The notes under the pieces: generated by a model
Database searches by the model: none
Seen by the model: only the letters and a program-made list of their open reading frames with translations
What the model was told of the DNA's origin: nothing
Shown: piece after piece, positions 1 to 8,235 of the stretch
Numbering within the stretch: position 1 is the stretch's first letter
How the letters are laid out: every line of letters begins with the position of its first letter
Translations under genes and position numbers: made by a program
Assembly (NCBI GenBank): GCA_900769785.1
Contig: CAAGHV010000142.1
Location: 1 to 9,977, forward strand
Length of the DNA: 9,977 nucleotides
Source of the DNA: Bacteroidales bacterium
Lineage (GTDB): Bacteria > Bacteroidota > Bacteroidia > Bacteroidales > P3
Direction of reading: 5' to 3'

Positions 1-1274
1 TACAAAACGGCACCGAGGTGCGATATACGCAAAACGCTGAAAACAACACTTTAAACCTAGTATATTACTTCGACTTTGGCTACCGTGCCGACAAAACCAT
101 AGACCTTGCCGCCGGCCTATTGGATTACCTAAATACTTCCAAGCATACTGCTGAACAGCTACAACAAGAGTTCTACAAACTGGCTTGTAACTTCAACCTT
201 AGCGTTGGCGCCGAAAACATATCGGTAAGCATAAGCGGACTAAGCGAAAACATGGAAAAGGCAATGGCATTGGTAGAAGAGATATTCTCAGACGTTCAGC
301 CCAACGATGAGGCTTTGAATAATATGGTAGGTGATATATTGAAATCGAGAGTGGAAGGCAAAACCAACCAAAAGAACGTGTTCAACCACCTTGTAAGCTA
401 CGGTACATACGGAGCTAATTCGCCTGCCAAAGACATTCTTAGCGAAAGCGACCTTAAGGCCTACAAATCTCAACAACTTGTGGATGCTATCAAAAACCTT
501 TTCGGCTACAAACACCGTGTGCTTTACTACGGACCCGAAACAATGGAAAGCATGAAGACCATAATAGCCAACAACCACAAAACTCCTAAGAAATTGAATA
601 ATACACCAAAGAATAAAGAGTTTGCTCCGTTGGCTACTAGCGAAAACAAAGTATATTTTGTAGATTATAATGCAAAGCAATCGTACTTGCAACAAGTAAC
701 ACGTAGTGGTAAGTACAACCCCAATATATACACTACTCGTTCGCTTTACAACTCTTACTTCGGTGGCGGTATGAACGCTATAGTATTCCAAGAAATGCGC
801 GAAAAACGTAGCCTTGCCTATACTGCTTGGGCCAGCTATCAGCTACCCGGCAAGAAAGACGGATATTGCATGAATACTTCGTATATAGCTACTCAAAATG
901 ATAAGATTATCGACGCTTACGATGCTTTCAACGATTTGTTCAACAACATGCCGGTGGCAGAACAAAACTTCACATTGGCCAAAGAATCGCTTATATCCAA
1001 CATACGCACAAGTCGTGTAACCAAGATGAGCATAATATGGAACTACCTCAACAACGAAAAGATGGGTTACAAGCAAGATATGCGTAAGGTGCTATTCGAA
1101 GAATTGCCAAGTATGACTATGCAGAATGTTATAGACTTCAACAAGAAGTATATCAAAAATACTCCTAAGACTTATATGATTCTTGGCAAGGAAGCCGATA
1201 TGGACTTCAAAGCCCTTGAAAAGAAATACGGTAAAGTACAAAAGTTGACACTGGAAGATGTATTTGGATACTAA
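1..1274 (+). CDS. M16 family zinc metallopeptidase, C-terminal part (5' truncated by window edge)
   Basis: This is a partial gene. The reading frame is open from base 3 to the TAA at 1272-1274, so the GTG at 18 is an internal valine and not a start. The 423 visible residues match the C-terminal half of a two-lobed M16 (pitrilysin/insulinase-like) peptidase. The clearest landmark is the stretch at about 751-837, with FGGGMNAIVFQEMREKRS followed by LAYTAWASY. This carries the Arg/Tyr pair that the non-catalytic lobe of M16 enzymes uses to bind substrate. An earlier block (about 54-290, LVYYFDFGYR to SGLSENMEKAMALVEEIF) fits the preceding lobe. The zinc-binding HxxEH motif belongs to the N-terminal lobe and lies outside the window, so catalytic competence cannot be judged. 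Bacteroidota homologues are usually about 900-1000 residues and exported. The gene ends 26 bp before a strong terminator and so is probably last in its unit. Confidence 0.85.
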   Translation, partial: QNGTEVRYTQNAENNTLNLVYYFDFGYRADKTIDLAAGLLDYLNTSKHTAEQLQQEFYKLACNFNLSVGAENISVSISGLSENMEKAMALVEEIFSDVQPNDEALNNMVGDILKSRVEGKTNQKNVFNHLVSYGTYGANSPAKDILSESDLKAYKSQQLVDAIKNLFGYKHRVLYYGPETMESMKTIIANNHKTPKKLNNTPKNKEFAPLATSENKVYFVDYNAKQSYLQQVTRSGKYNPNIYTTRSLYNSYFGGGMNAIVFQEMREKRSLAYTAWASYQLPGKKDGYCMNTSYIATQNDKIIDAYDAFNDLFNNMPVAEQNFTLAKESLISNIRTSRVTKMSIIWNYLNNEKMGYKQDMRKVLFEELPSMTMQNVIDFNKKYIKNTPKTYMILGKEADMDFKALEKKYGKVQKLTLEDVFGY

Positions 1275-1300
1275 TATAAATATCTGAATATAATAATGGC

Positions 1301-1336
1301 AACGAGAGAAACAAATTTGTTTCTCTCGTTTTTTTT
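1301..1336 (+). terminator. Rho-independent terminator after the M16 peptidase gene
   Basis: A perfect 30-nt palindrome fills 1301-1330 (left arm AACGAGAGAAACAAA, right arm its exact complement). It is followed at once by a run of eight T (1329-1336). In RNA this gives a stem of about 12-13 bp with a small AU loop and a U tract. It lies 26 bp after the stop of the M16 gene and separates it from the next promoter. Confidence 0.88.
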
Positions 1337-1343
1337 ATGTCGT

Positions 1344-1431
1344 GATGTAGTGCAAAACCCCTCCCGATGTAGATAAAATATTCTAGTGATGTAGGCAAAA
1401 TTTCCTCCCGATATAGATGTAACATTCTTTG
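1344..1431. repeat. Four tandem 22-bp repeats, GATRTAG-headed (A-B-A-B)
   Basis: Four units begin at 1344, 1366, 1388 and 1410, each exactly 22 bp long and each starting GATGTAG (GATATAG in the fourth). Units 1 and 3 share the form GATGTAG-GCAAAA-CCTCCC. Units 2 and 4 share GAT[G/A]TAGAT-AAA/TAA-ATTCT. The array is therefore a 44-bp higher-order unit present twice. It lies between the terminator of the M16 gene and the -7 box at 1478. The period is close to two helical turns, which would suit repeated protein binding sites, but it could equally be a neutral intergenic repeat. No function is known to me. Confidence 0.8.
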
Positions 1432-1477
1432 CATGAAAAAAAATGGAACAGATGTGGTACATATAAAAAATATTCCG

Positions 1478-1485
1478 TATCTTTG
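1478..1485 (+). promoter_or_regulatory. Bacteroidota -7 promoter element (TATCTTTG) for the T9SS protein gene
   Basis: TATCTTTG matches the Bacteroidota primary sigma factor -7 consensus TAnnTTTG exactly and is followed by C, as is common. It would start transcription near 1492, leaving a leader of about 20 nt before the ATG at 1512. I see no good -33 TTTG about 20 bp upstream (only TGTGGT around 1454-1458), so the call rests on the -7 box and its position. Confidence 0.65.
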
Positions 1486-1511
1486 CAATCGGAAATGAAA
1501 GGATATGAGAT

Positions 1512-4500
1512 ATGAATAATAGGGCAAAGATAATAGTTTTTTTTCTTGTGGGAATGCTGCTTGAGGGTAGCGTTATGGCTCATAAAGAAAGAGATACAAT
1601 AGGAGTAGGGGAACGAATACGATTTGTTGAAAACAAAACTCAATGGGAACAGCATGTGCGCTACAAGGTGGCGATGGCAAACAATACGGTGTTTTTCCAC
1701 AACGATGGTTACACTGTGTTTCTTTCCGACCCAAAAAATCCTACCGGAAAAAATCCCGAGGTGGATAAAAACCGAAACAAAACCTATTGTTATCATGCCT
1801 ATAGGGTGGTGCTGGTGGACGCCGACACATTGCGAACAAATATCACTGCCAAGGACAAAGAGGAATATTACGAAAACTATTTCATTGGCAACGACCCTTC
1901 GCGCTGGAGCAGCCGTGTGGGGGTGTATGCCGGGATATCGTATTCCGACATATATCCCAATGTAGATATGAATGTGTATGGCAACAGTCGTGGACTGAAA
2001 TACGAGATGGTGGTACGCCCCGGAGGTATGCCCCGACGTATAAAAATGAGGTACGACGGCATTGACGGCCTAGCAATACGTAATGGAAACGTGATTATAA
2101 AAACCTCTATATCGGATGTGATAGAGATGAAACCATATGCTTACCAGATGGTTGATGGTAAGGAAGTGGCGGTGGAATGTGATTATGTGTTGGACCGCCA
2201 AAACCGTATGGTAACCTTTCGAGTAGGAGATTATAACACCGAGCTACCATTGGTGATAGACCCACAGCTGATATTTTCGACCTACACAGGCTCTGCTGCC
2301 GACAACTGGGGCACCACTGCTACCTACGATCTTAACCGTAACACCTACAGCAGTGGGGTGGTTTTTGGGGTAGGCTATCCCTGCCACCTCGGAGCTATGG
2401 ACACCACCTTCAACGGTAATGCCGATTTGGGAATATTCAAGCTCAATGCCGACGGCAGTCAGCGATTATATGCAACGTATCTTGGCGGAAACCAAGCCGA
2501 TATGCCACATAGTATGTATGTTAATGAATTTAATGAACTGGTAGTAATGGGCACCACAGGTAGCAACAATTTCCCTACCACACCGGGTGCATACGACAAT
2601 ACATTCAACGGTGGTACAGTGATAAACTATTTGGGTATTAATGGTACTCAAGCACATATATCATATCCCAATGGTTCGGATATATTTGTGTCGCGTCTTA
2701 GTGCCGATGGTACACAGCTGGCAGCATCCACCTACATAGGGGGCGCCGGCAACGACGGGTTGAACTATAAACATAATTTCTCCAATAGCAATTATAATAT
2801 TATTTTCGATGGCAACGATTCGCTGTACTGCAACTATGGCGATGGCGCCAGAGGTGAAATTATTACCGACGACTTGAATAACATATATGTAGGGTCGTGT
2901 ACTTTCTCATATAACTTCCCGCTAACAGCGGGTGGTGTTCAAACTTCGTATGGCGGTGGACAAGATGGGATAGTATTCAAGTTGGATTATAATCTTAGCA
3001 ATCTGCTATGGAGTAGCTATATTGGTGGCAGTGGCGACGATGCCGTTTATTCTATCGATACCGATAGCGAATACAACCTGGTAGTGTCGGGTGGTACCAA
3101 CTCGGCCAACTTTCCCACTACCGTAGGTAGCTATCAGACATCTTTTGCCGGTGGTGGTGCCGACTGCTTTGTGGCAAAAATAAACTACAGTGGCAACCAG
3201 CTGTTGGCTTCAACATTCTATGGTAGCGATAGTAACGACCAGGCATATTTTGTACGCCTATCCACTACCAACGATATTCATATATTCGGCCAAACGCGTG
3301 CTGCAGGCAATGCAATGATATATAATGCACTATATAATACACCTAGTAGCGGGCAGTTGGTGGCAAAGTTTACCCCCAATTTGGATACCCTTGTGTGGAG
3401 TACGGTGTTTGGCACAGGTGGGTCGCGGCCCAATATAAGTCCTACAGCCTTTGCCGTAGATGTGTGTGGAAGGGTATATTGTGCCGGTTGGGGACGAGAT
3501 TTTTGCGGTTACAGCATTAATGGGCAAAACATACCATGGAACACATATGGTACAGCCGGTATGCAAACATCGCTGAATGCAATACAAAGTGCTACCGATG
3601 GGCAGGATTTTTATGTAATGTCTATGGCCGGCGATGCTTCGGCTTTGGAATATGCCACCTTCTTTGGCGAGCTGCACCTTTCGGCCAACGATGCCGGAGG
3701 CGACCATGTTGATGGCGGAACAAGCAGGTTTGATAGAATGGGAACATTATACCAATCGGTGTGTGCAAGCTGTGGCGGCGCCCAGAATTTCCCAACCACA
3801 GCAGGCAGTTGGGATACTGTAAACCGTAGTACCAACTGCAACAACGGTATATTCAAACTGAATATTCATGACGATTTTCCGGTGGCAGATTTCATAACGC
3901 CATCTATGGGCTGTGCTCCCGATACGATAGCATTCGAAAATGTGGGGCGTGGTACATCGTTTTACTGGGATTTTGGCGATAGCACATACTCTGCCGAGCA
4001 GAACCCTACTCATATATACACCACACCGGGTATATACACCGTAACTCTTGTTGCCAATATGGCCAATGGCTGCTCTACCGGCGATACCTTGCAAAAGAAT
4101 CTTGTAATATTGGGCGATACCACATATGTTTTGGATACTGTATATACCTGTCCCAACTTGCCGGTACAGATTGGCATACAGCCTGTGGTAGGATATACCT
4201 ATCAATGGGTAGGACACGGTGTGAGCGACTATTCCGTAGCCAATCCATTTATTACCATTAGCCAGCCTACCACACTTACCCTGCTTGCCAACAATGGGGT
4301 GTGTACCGATACAATGATTCAGCATATTCGTTTTCACGAACTGGAGTTGGATATAGAGTGCGACTCGTCGTCGTGTGCCAATCCACTGCTATTTAGCGCT
4401 ATCACCGGAGTCGATGAGATAGCATTTTATCAATGGTCATCCAATTCGGGATTTACCGATACCCTCAATGCCAATACCCAACTTCCCGATGCATATATAT

Positions 4501-5810
4501 ATATCGATACTGCAAACTATTTCTATTTGCGTATCGTAAGTGCACAAGGTTGCTCAGCTGTGGATAGCATATATGTCGATTTTGAACTTATAAGGGTGGC
4601 GGTAGATATAAAGGAGCCATCGTGTCACAACAGTTGCGATGCTTTTGCTACTGCCGAAGTATTTAATGGAACGGCACCATATACATATACTTGGACCAAT
4701 TTGTCGGACGGAGCCGAGCTGTCGGGTAGTGATACTGTTGCTATGCTTTGTCCAAGTCAATATTATGTTTTGGTAACCGATGCATATGGCTGTGAGGCTA
4801 ATTATAATTTCTCTGTAACTAACCCCCAACCACCACAGGTAAGCAAGGAAGTGGTACATACCCCTTGCGATGATGTCTGTATGGGTAGTATAACCATAGA
4901 TATGTCGGCATACGAAGGTGAGTGCTCATACCTATGGCAGGACAACAACAGCACATCACCCTCTCGTACCAACTTGTGCGAGGGTACTTATATAGCCCGG
5001 ATAACCTACGATGGTGTATGTACTATATACGATACAACGGTTATACAGCATACTACCAATCTGAAGTTGAGCAAGTCGGTGTCGCCGGTGTGCGATATGA
5101 CGGCTTGCGATGGTAGTGCCACCATCACAGTAAATGGAGGTATGGAACCCTATACATTCGAATGGAGCAATGGCGCAATGGGTGCTACTGCCACCGGCTT
5201 GTGCGAAGGTGTGTATTCGGTTACCTCTACCGACTCGCAGGGCTGTAAGGTGTCGGATACTGTACATATATGGAAGGTGCACACATTCGATACCATGGAG
5301 GTGTGGGCCGACAGATATACTATATTCCGTGGGCAGAGCACTAGACTTAATGCCACTGCTATAGAGGGGGTGAGCTACAATTGGCAACCGGCCGAATCGT
5401 TAGAGACACCATACCATTATACCACTATTGCAACTCCCGATGATACTACTATATATTATATGAACGCTATGGATCAAAACCATTGCCGATATACCGATAC
5501 GGTGAAGATTAATTGCATCAACCTTATATGTGGACAACCCAACCTTGTTATCCCTAATGCTTTTTCGCCAAACGACGATGGGGTGAATGACAAACTTTGT
5601 TTCCGTGGCGAGTGGATACGCGAATTTCATATTGCCATATTTTCGCGTTGGGGCGAAAAGGTGTTCGAAACCTACGACATAAACGAGTGCTGGGACGGAC
5701 GCTACGAGGGTAAGAAATGCCAATCGGGTGTGTATATGTACACATGCGATATTGTGTGTGAAGACAATCAGGCAGGAACTTTTAAGGGCGATGTAACAAT
5801 AATACAATAA
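1512..5810 (+). CDS. Giant secreted multidomain protein: DUF7948, SBBP-type beta-propeller, PKD, SprB repeats, T9SS type B sorting domain
   Basis: This is a 1432-residue exported protein, probably a cell-surface or adhesin-like T9SS substrate. Residues 1-23 form a Sec signal peptide (basic NNRAK, hydrophobic core, likely cleavage after VMA-23). Residues about 38-251 resemble the DUF7948 domain that precedes SBBP repeats (FVENKTQWEQ at the start, LPLVIDPQ at the end). Seven propeller motifs of the form L-x-x-S-T-Y-x-G-G start at about 253, 319, 403, 498, 564, 627 and 712, with NFPTT-type tags between several of them. A PKD domain covers about 790-867 (WDFGD at 819-823). Ig-like segments follow (about 868-1030). 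Three SprB-like repeats start at about 1031, 1110 and 1184, with conserved YTYTW/YTFEW, LCEGTY/V and GC. Another Ig-like stretch leads to the CHU_C/type B T9SS domain, 1344-1432 (IPNAFSPNDDGVND). Binding target unknown. The start is supported by the signal peptide and by the promoter about 27 bp upstream. There is no strong Shine-Dalgarno sequence (weak AAAGGA near 1498-1503). Confidence 0.9.
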   Translation: MNNRAKIIVFFLVGMLLEGSVMAHKERDTIGVGERIRFVENKTQWEQHVRYKVAMANNTVFFHNDGYTVFLSDPKNPTGKNPEVDKNRNKTYCYHAYRVVLVDADTLRTNITAKDKEEYYENYFIGNDPSRWSSRVGVYAGISYSDIYPNVDMNVYGNSRGLKYEMVVRPGGMPRRIKMRYDGIDGLAIRNGNVIIKTSISDVIEMKPYAYQMVDGKEVAVECDYVLDRQNRMVTFRVGDYNTELPLVIDPQLIFSTYTGSAADNWGTTATYDLNRNTYSSGVVFGVGYPCHLGAMDTTFNGNADLGIFKLNADGSQRLYATYLGGNQADMPHSMYVNEFNELVVMGTTGSNNFPTTPGAYDNTFNGGTVINYLGINGTQAHISYPNGSDIFVSRLSADGTQLAASTYIGGAGNDGLNYKHNFSNSNYNIIFDGNDSLYCNYGDGARGEIITDDLNNIYVGSCTFSYNFPLTAGGVQTSYGGGQDGIVFKLDYNLSNLLWSSYIGGSGDDAVYSIDTDSEYNLVVSGGTNSANFPTTVGSYQTSFAGGGADCFVAKINYSGNQLLASTFYGSDSNDQAYFVRLSTTNDIHIFGQTRAAGNAMIYNALYNTPSSGQLVAKFTPNLDTLVWSTVFGTGGSRPNISPTAFAVDVCGRVYCAGWGRDFCGYSINGQNIPWNTYGTAGMQTSLNAIQSATDGQDFYVMSMAGDASALEYATFFGELHLSANDAGGDHVDGGTSRFDRMGTLYQSVCASCGGAQNFPTTAGSWDTVNRSTNCNNGIFKLNIHDDFPVADFITPSMGCAPDTIAFENVGRGTSFYWDFGDSTYSAEQNPTHIYTTPGIYTVTLVANMANGCSTGDTLQKNLVILGDTTYVLDTVYTCPNLPVQIGIQPVVGYTYQWVGHGVSDYSVANPFITISQPTTLTLLANNGVCTDTMIQHIRFHELELDIECDSSSCANPLLFSAITGVDEIAFYQWSSNSGFTDTLNANTQLPDAYIYIDTANYFYLRIVSAQGCSAVDSIYVDFELIRVAVDIKEPSCHNSCDAFATAEVFNGTAPYTYTWTNLSDGAELSGSDTVAMLCPSQYYVLVTDAYGCEANYNFSVTNPQPPQVSKEVVHTPCDDVCMGSITIDMSAYEGECSYLWQDNNSTSPSRTNLCEGTYIARITYDGVCTIYDTTVIQHTTNLKLSKSVSPVCDMTACDGSATITVNGGMEPYTFEWSNGAMGATATGLCEGVYSVTSTDSQGCKVSDTVHIWKVHTFDTMEVWADRYTIFRGQSTRLNATAIEGVSYNWQPAESLETPYHYTTIATPDDTTIYYMNAMDQNHCRYTDTVKINCINLICGQPNLVIPNAFSPNDDGVNDKLCFRGEWIREFHIAIFSRWGEKVFETYDINECWDGRYEGKKCQSGVYMYTCDIVCEDNQAGTFKGDVTIIQ

Positions 5811-5817
5811 ATTTGTT

Positions 5818-5825
5818 TACCTTTG
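5818..5825 (+). promoter_or_regulatory. Bacteroidota -7 promoter element (TACCTTTG) for the YciO-like gene and recN
   Basis: TACCTTTG fits the TAnnTTTG -7 consensus exactly. It begins 8 nt after the stop codon of the upstream gene, so any -33 contact would fall inside the last codons of that gene. Transcription would begin near 5832, giving a leader of about 14 nt before the ATG at 5846. I see no clear TTTG at the usual -33 distance. No terminator hairpin separates it from the upstream gene, so read-through is also possible. Confidence 0.6.
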
Positions 5826-5845
5826 CATGAGAAAATAAATAATAT

Positions 5846-6466
5846 ATGATACTGAAGATATATGACGAGAATCCTAACTATCAGGATATTCTTAAGGTGG
5901 TGAAATGTTTGGAGAGCGGTGGGGTTATAGTTATTCCTACCGATACTCTTTATGCTTTTGCATGTAGTATGAACTATAAAAAGTCTGTGGAAAAGATGGC
6001 ACAGCTTAAGGGTACATCGCTAGGTAAGGCCAAGTTTTCGCTACTTTGTAATGATATAAGTCAGCTTTCGGAATATACCAAACCGCTAGACAAGGACAGC
6101 TATCAGCTACTGCGCAATTGCCTGCCGGGACCATACACTTTTATAATGGACGCCAACGGCAACATACCTCGTATATATCAAAATCCCAACAAAACTATTG
6201 GCTTGCGCGTGCCTCACAACCCCATTGCCCATGCTATATTGGAAATGCTTGGTCACCCTATGATAGCCACATCGGTAAGGGTGGAGAACGAAGACATGGA
6301 AAGCGAATACCTAACCAACCCCGAGCTTATTCATGAACTATTTCACCGACGTGTGGATATGGTAGTAGATGGCGGTATAGGCGAAGATGAGCCATCAACA
6401 GTGGTGGATTGTAGCAACGGCAATTTGGAAGTGGTACGTTACGGTAAAGGAGAGATAGATATTTAG
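5846..6466 (+). CDS. Sua5/YciO/YrdC family protein, YciO-like (annotated in many genomes as L-threonylcarbamoyladenylate synthase)
   Basis: This 206-residue protein covers a single YrdC-fold domain, the same length as E. coli YciO as I recall it. Family landmarks are GVIVIPTDTLYAFACS (26-41, the PTDTxY nucleotide-binding motif), PGPYTFIM (about 93-100) and GLRVPHNP (119-126). Enzymes of this fold (TsaC/Sua5) make threonylcarbamoyl-AMP from threonine, bicarbonate and ATP for the tRNA t6A modification in the cytoplasm. Here, however, the KxR motif position reads KGT (55-57) and the SxN position reads SVR (143-145). Both departures favour the YciO subfamily, whose role is less certain, over a true TsaC. 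There is no C-terminal Sua5 domain. The gene starts 14 nt after the predicted transcription start, has no Shine-Dalgarno sequence, and ends 5 nt before recN, with which it is probably co-transcribed. Confidence 0.85.
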   Translation: MILKIYDENPNYQDILKVVKCLESGGVIVIPTDTLYAFACSMNYKKSVEKMAQLKGTSLGKAKFSLLCNDISQLSEYTKPLDKDSYQLLRNCLPGPYTFIMDANGNIPRIYQNPNKTIGLRVPHNPIAHAILEMLGHPMIATSVRVENEDMESEYLTNPELIHELFHRRVDMVVDGGIGEDEPSTVVDCSNGNLEVVRYGKGEIDI

Positions 6467-6471
6467 AAATT

Positions 6472-8127
6472 ATGTTACAACATCTTACAATAGAAAATTA
6501 CGCACTAATAAAATCGTTGGATATCGATTTTGACAAGGGCTTTACCACCATTACGGGCGAAACCGGTTCGGGTAAGAGTATAATACTTGGAGCTTTGGGC
6601 TTGCTACTAGGGCATAGGGCCGATGTGCAGGTGCTGTTTGAAAAAGATAGAAAATGTGTGGTAGAGGCTACATTTGATATAAAGGATTTGGACCTGAAGT
6701 CATTATTCGATGACAACGATTTGGATTACGACAATACTCTGTTGCTACGCAGAGAGATACAACCCTCGGGCAAATCGAGGGCTTTTGTCAACGACACTCC
6801 GGCATCGCTACAGGTTATGAAGGAATTAGGTGCCTACATATTAGATATACATTCGCAACATCAAACACTTACACTAAAGAACTCCGATTTCCAGTTGTCG
6901 CTGCTCGATGTTATGTGTGGCTCTGCCGATTGCACTAGCAGCTATAAGCAGGAATACAATATATATAAGAAACTGAAAGCCGAACTGTATAACCTCGAAG
7001 AGCAGGAGCGTAAGGACAAGGCCGACCTTGATTACTATCAGTTCCTTTTCAACGAATTGCAACAAGCTAGGCTTAATGAAGATGAACAGGAACAATTGGA
7101 GCTGGAACAGAACTTGTTGGCTAATGCCGAAAGTATAAAGAGCAACCTGATGGCAGTGATAGTGGCTTGCGATGATAGCGACGATGCGGTAGTATCGAGG
7201 TTGCAGTCTTGCAAATCATTGTTATCCAAGGTGGCTGACTATCACCCATCGATAGGCGAAGCATATAATAGATTCGATTCGTGCCTTATCGAATTGCGTG
7301 ACATTCTTTCGGAAATAGAGTCGATAGATTCAGAAATACAATATTCGCCACAGCGTCAAGAAGAGGTAAACCAACGGTTAGACACTATCTATCACCTGCA
7401 AAGCAAACACGGAGTGAACACCGTAGCCGAGCTGTTGGAAGTACAAAACCGTTTGGATGAGCGTTTGCAAATGGTGTCGTCGCTCGATGGCAGAATAGAG
7501 CAGGCACGCCAAGCACTATCTCTTTCGGAGAAGAAATTACGTGATTTGGCACAGCAACTCACTGCCTTGCGTAATGAAGCAGCCGCTATATTGCAACAAC
7601 AAATACTGCCTATACTGTCCGATTTGGGTATGAAAGATGCCGACTTTAGGGTGAAACTATCACCGGTCGAAGGTTTTATGCCTACGGGTTGCGACGAGGT
7701 ATCGTTTATGTTCAACGCCAACAAAGGGGGCGAGCTACGCGAGATAGGAAAGGTAATATCGGGTGGTGAACTATCAAGGGTAATGCTAGCCATCAAATCG
7801 TTGATAACATCTAGGTCGCTGTTGCCTACCATTATATTCGACGAGATAGACACAGGTGTGTCGGGCGAAATATCGGGAAAGGTTGGAAGTATAATGCAAC
7901 GTATGTCGGCAACCACTCAGGTGTTTGCCATCACCCATCTACCACAGATAGCTGCCAAGGCCGATAGCCACCTCAAGGTGTATAAAAAGGTGGATGCCGA
8001 CCGCACACTATCGCAGATGATAAGACTTACGGGCAACGATAGGGTAGAGGAGATTGCCAAAATGCTTTCGTCCGACAAGGTTACCGAATCGGCATTAGCC
8101 ACCGCTCGTGAGCTGATGAATAAGTAG
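6472..8127 (+). CDS. recN: DNA repair protein RecN
   Basis: RecN is an SMC-like ATPase of the cytoplasm that helps hold and process DNA ends during recombinational repair of double-strand breaks. The 551-residue product is full length for the family (about 550). Residues 1-36 give the usual start (MLQHLTIENYALI) and the Walker A motif GETGSGKS (29-36). A Q-loop region, ILDIHSQHQ, follows at about 123-131. Residues about 150-400 are Gln/Glu/Leu-rich and form the expected antiparallel coiled coil. The C-terminal ATPase half has the ABC signature ISGGELSR (429-436), Walker B TIIFDEIDTG (453-462, D457/E458) and the H-loop VFAITHLPQIAA (484-495). All catalytic residues I can check are present. It is the second gene of a two-gene unit, and I recognise no SOS-type operator upstream. 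Confidence 0.97.
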   Translation: MLQHLTIENYALIKSLDIDFDKGFTTITGETGSGKSIILGALGLLLGHRADVQVLFEKDRKCVVEATFDIKDLDLKSLFDDNDLDYDNTLLLRREIQPSGKSRAFVNDTPASLQVMKELGAYILDIHSQHQTLTLKNSDFQLSLLDVMCGSADCTSSYKQEYNIYKKLKAELYNLEEQERKDKADLDYYQFLFNELQQARLNEDEQEQLELEQNLLANAESIKSNLMAVIVACDDSDDAVVSRLQSCKSLLSKVADYHPSIGEAYNRFDSCLIELRDILSEIESIDSEIQYSPQRQEEVNQRLDTIYHLQSKHGVNTVAELLEVQNRLDERLQMVSSLDGRIEQARQALSLSEKKLRDLAQQLTALRNEAAAILQQQILPILSDLGMKDADFRVKLSPVEGFMPTGCDEVSFMFNANKGGELREIGKVISGGELSRVMLAIKSLITSRSLLPTIIFDEIDTGVSGEISGKVGSIMQRMSATTQVFAITHLPQIAAKADSHLKVYKKVDADRTLSQMIRLTGNDRVEEIAKMLSSDKVTESALATARELMNK

Positions 8128-8160
8128 CAGTTCGATAATATTGTTATAATGTGATATATG

Positions 8161-8192
8161 ATTAAGGGGAGTAGTATATTCCCCTTAATTTG
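8161..8192 (+). terminator. Probable terminator after recN
   Basis: ATTAAGGGGA (8161-8170) pairs perfectly with TCCCCTTAAT (8180-8189) across a 9-nt loop. A weak T-rich tail follows (AATTTG). It lies 33 bp after the recN stop. The poor T tract lowers confidence, and termination may be leaky. Confidence 0.55.
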
Positions 8193-8215
8193 TATATATA
8201 GTAAGTATATGCTTT

Positions 8216-8235
8216 TGGCAAATTATTATTTGCCA
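8216..8235. repeat. Small perfect hairpin (8-bp stem, 4-nt loop)
   Basis: TGGCAAAT (8216-8223) is the exact complement of ATTTGCCA (8228-8235) around a TATT loop. No T tract follows, so it is not a standard terminator. It may be an RNA stabilising stem or part of the repeat-rich spacer. No function is assigned. Confidence 0.5.

Noticed and set aside
18..20. GTG at 18 as the start of the M16 gene
   Set aside because: The same frame stays open to the window edge (residues QNGTE before it), and the protein begins in the middle of the M16 fold. The gene is simply cut by the window.
1383..1796. Minus-strand open frames with repeated 'YIGR-F-LHH' peptides over 1207-1796
   Set aside because: The peptide repeats are only translations of the 22/44-bp DNA repeat. 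The frames overlap the terminator and the start of a strongly supported + strand gene.
4493..4504. (AT)6 dinucleotide tract inside the giant gene as a slippage site
   Set aside because: ATA and TAT codons are common throughout this DNA, the tract is short, and it codes for a plausible alternating Ile/Tyr beta strand. There is nothing beyond composition to support switching.
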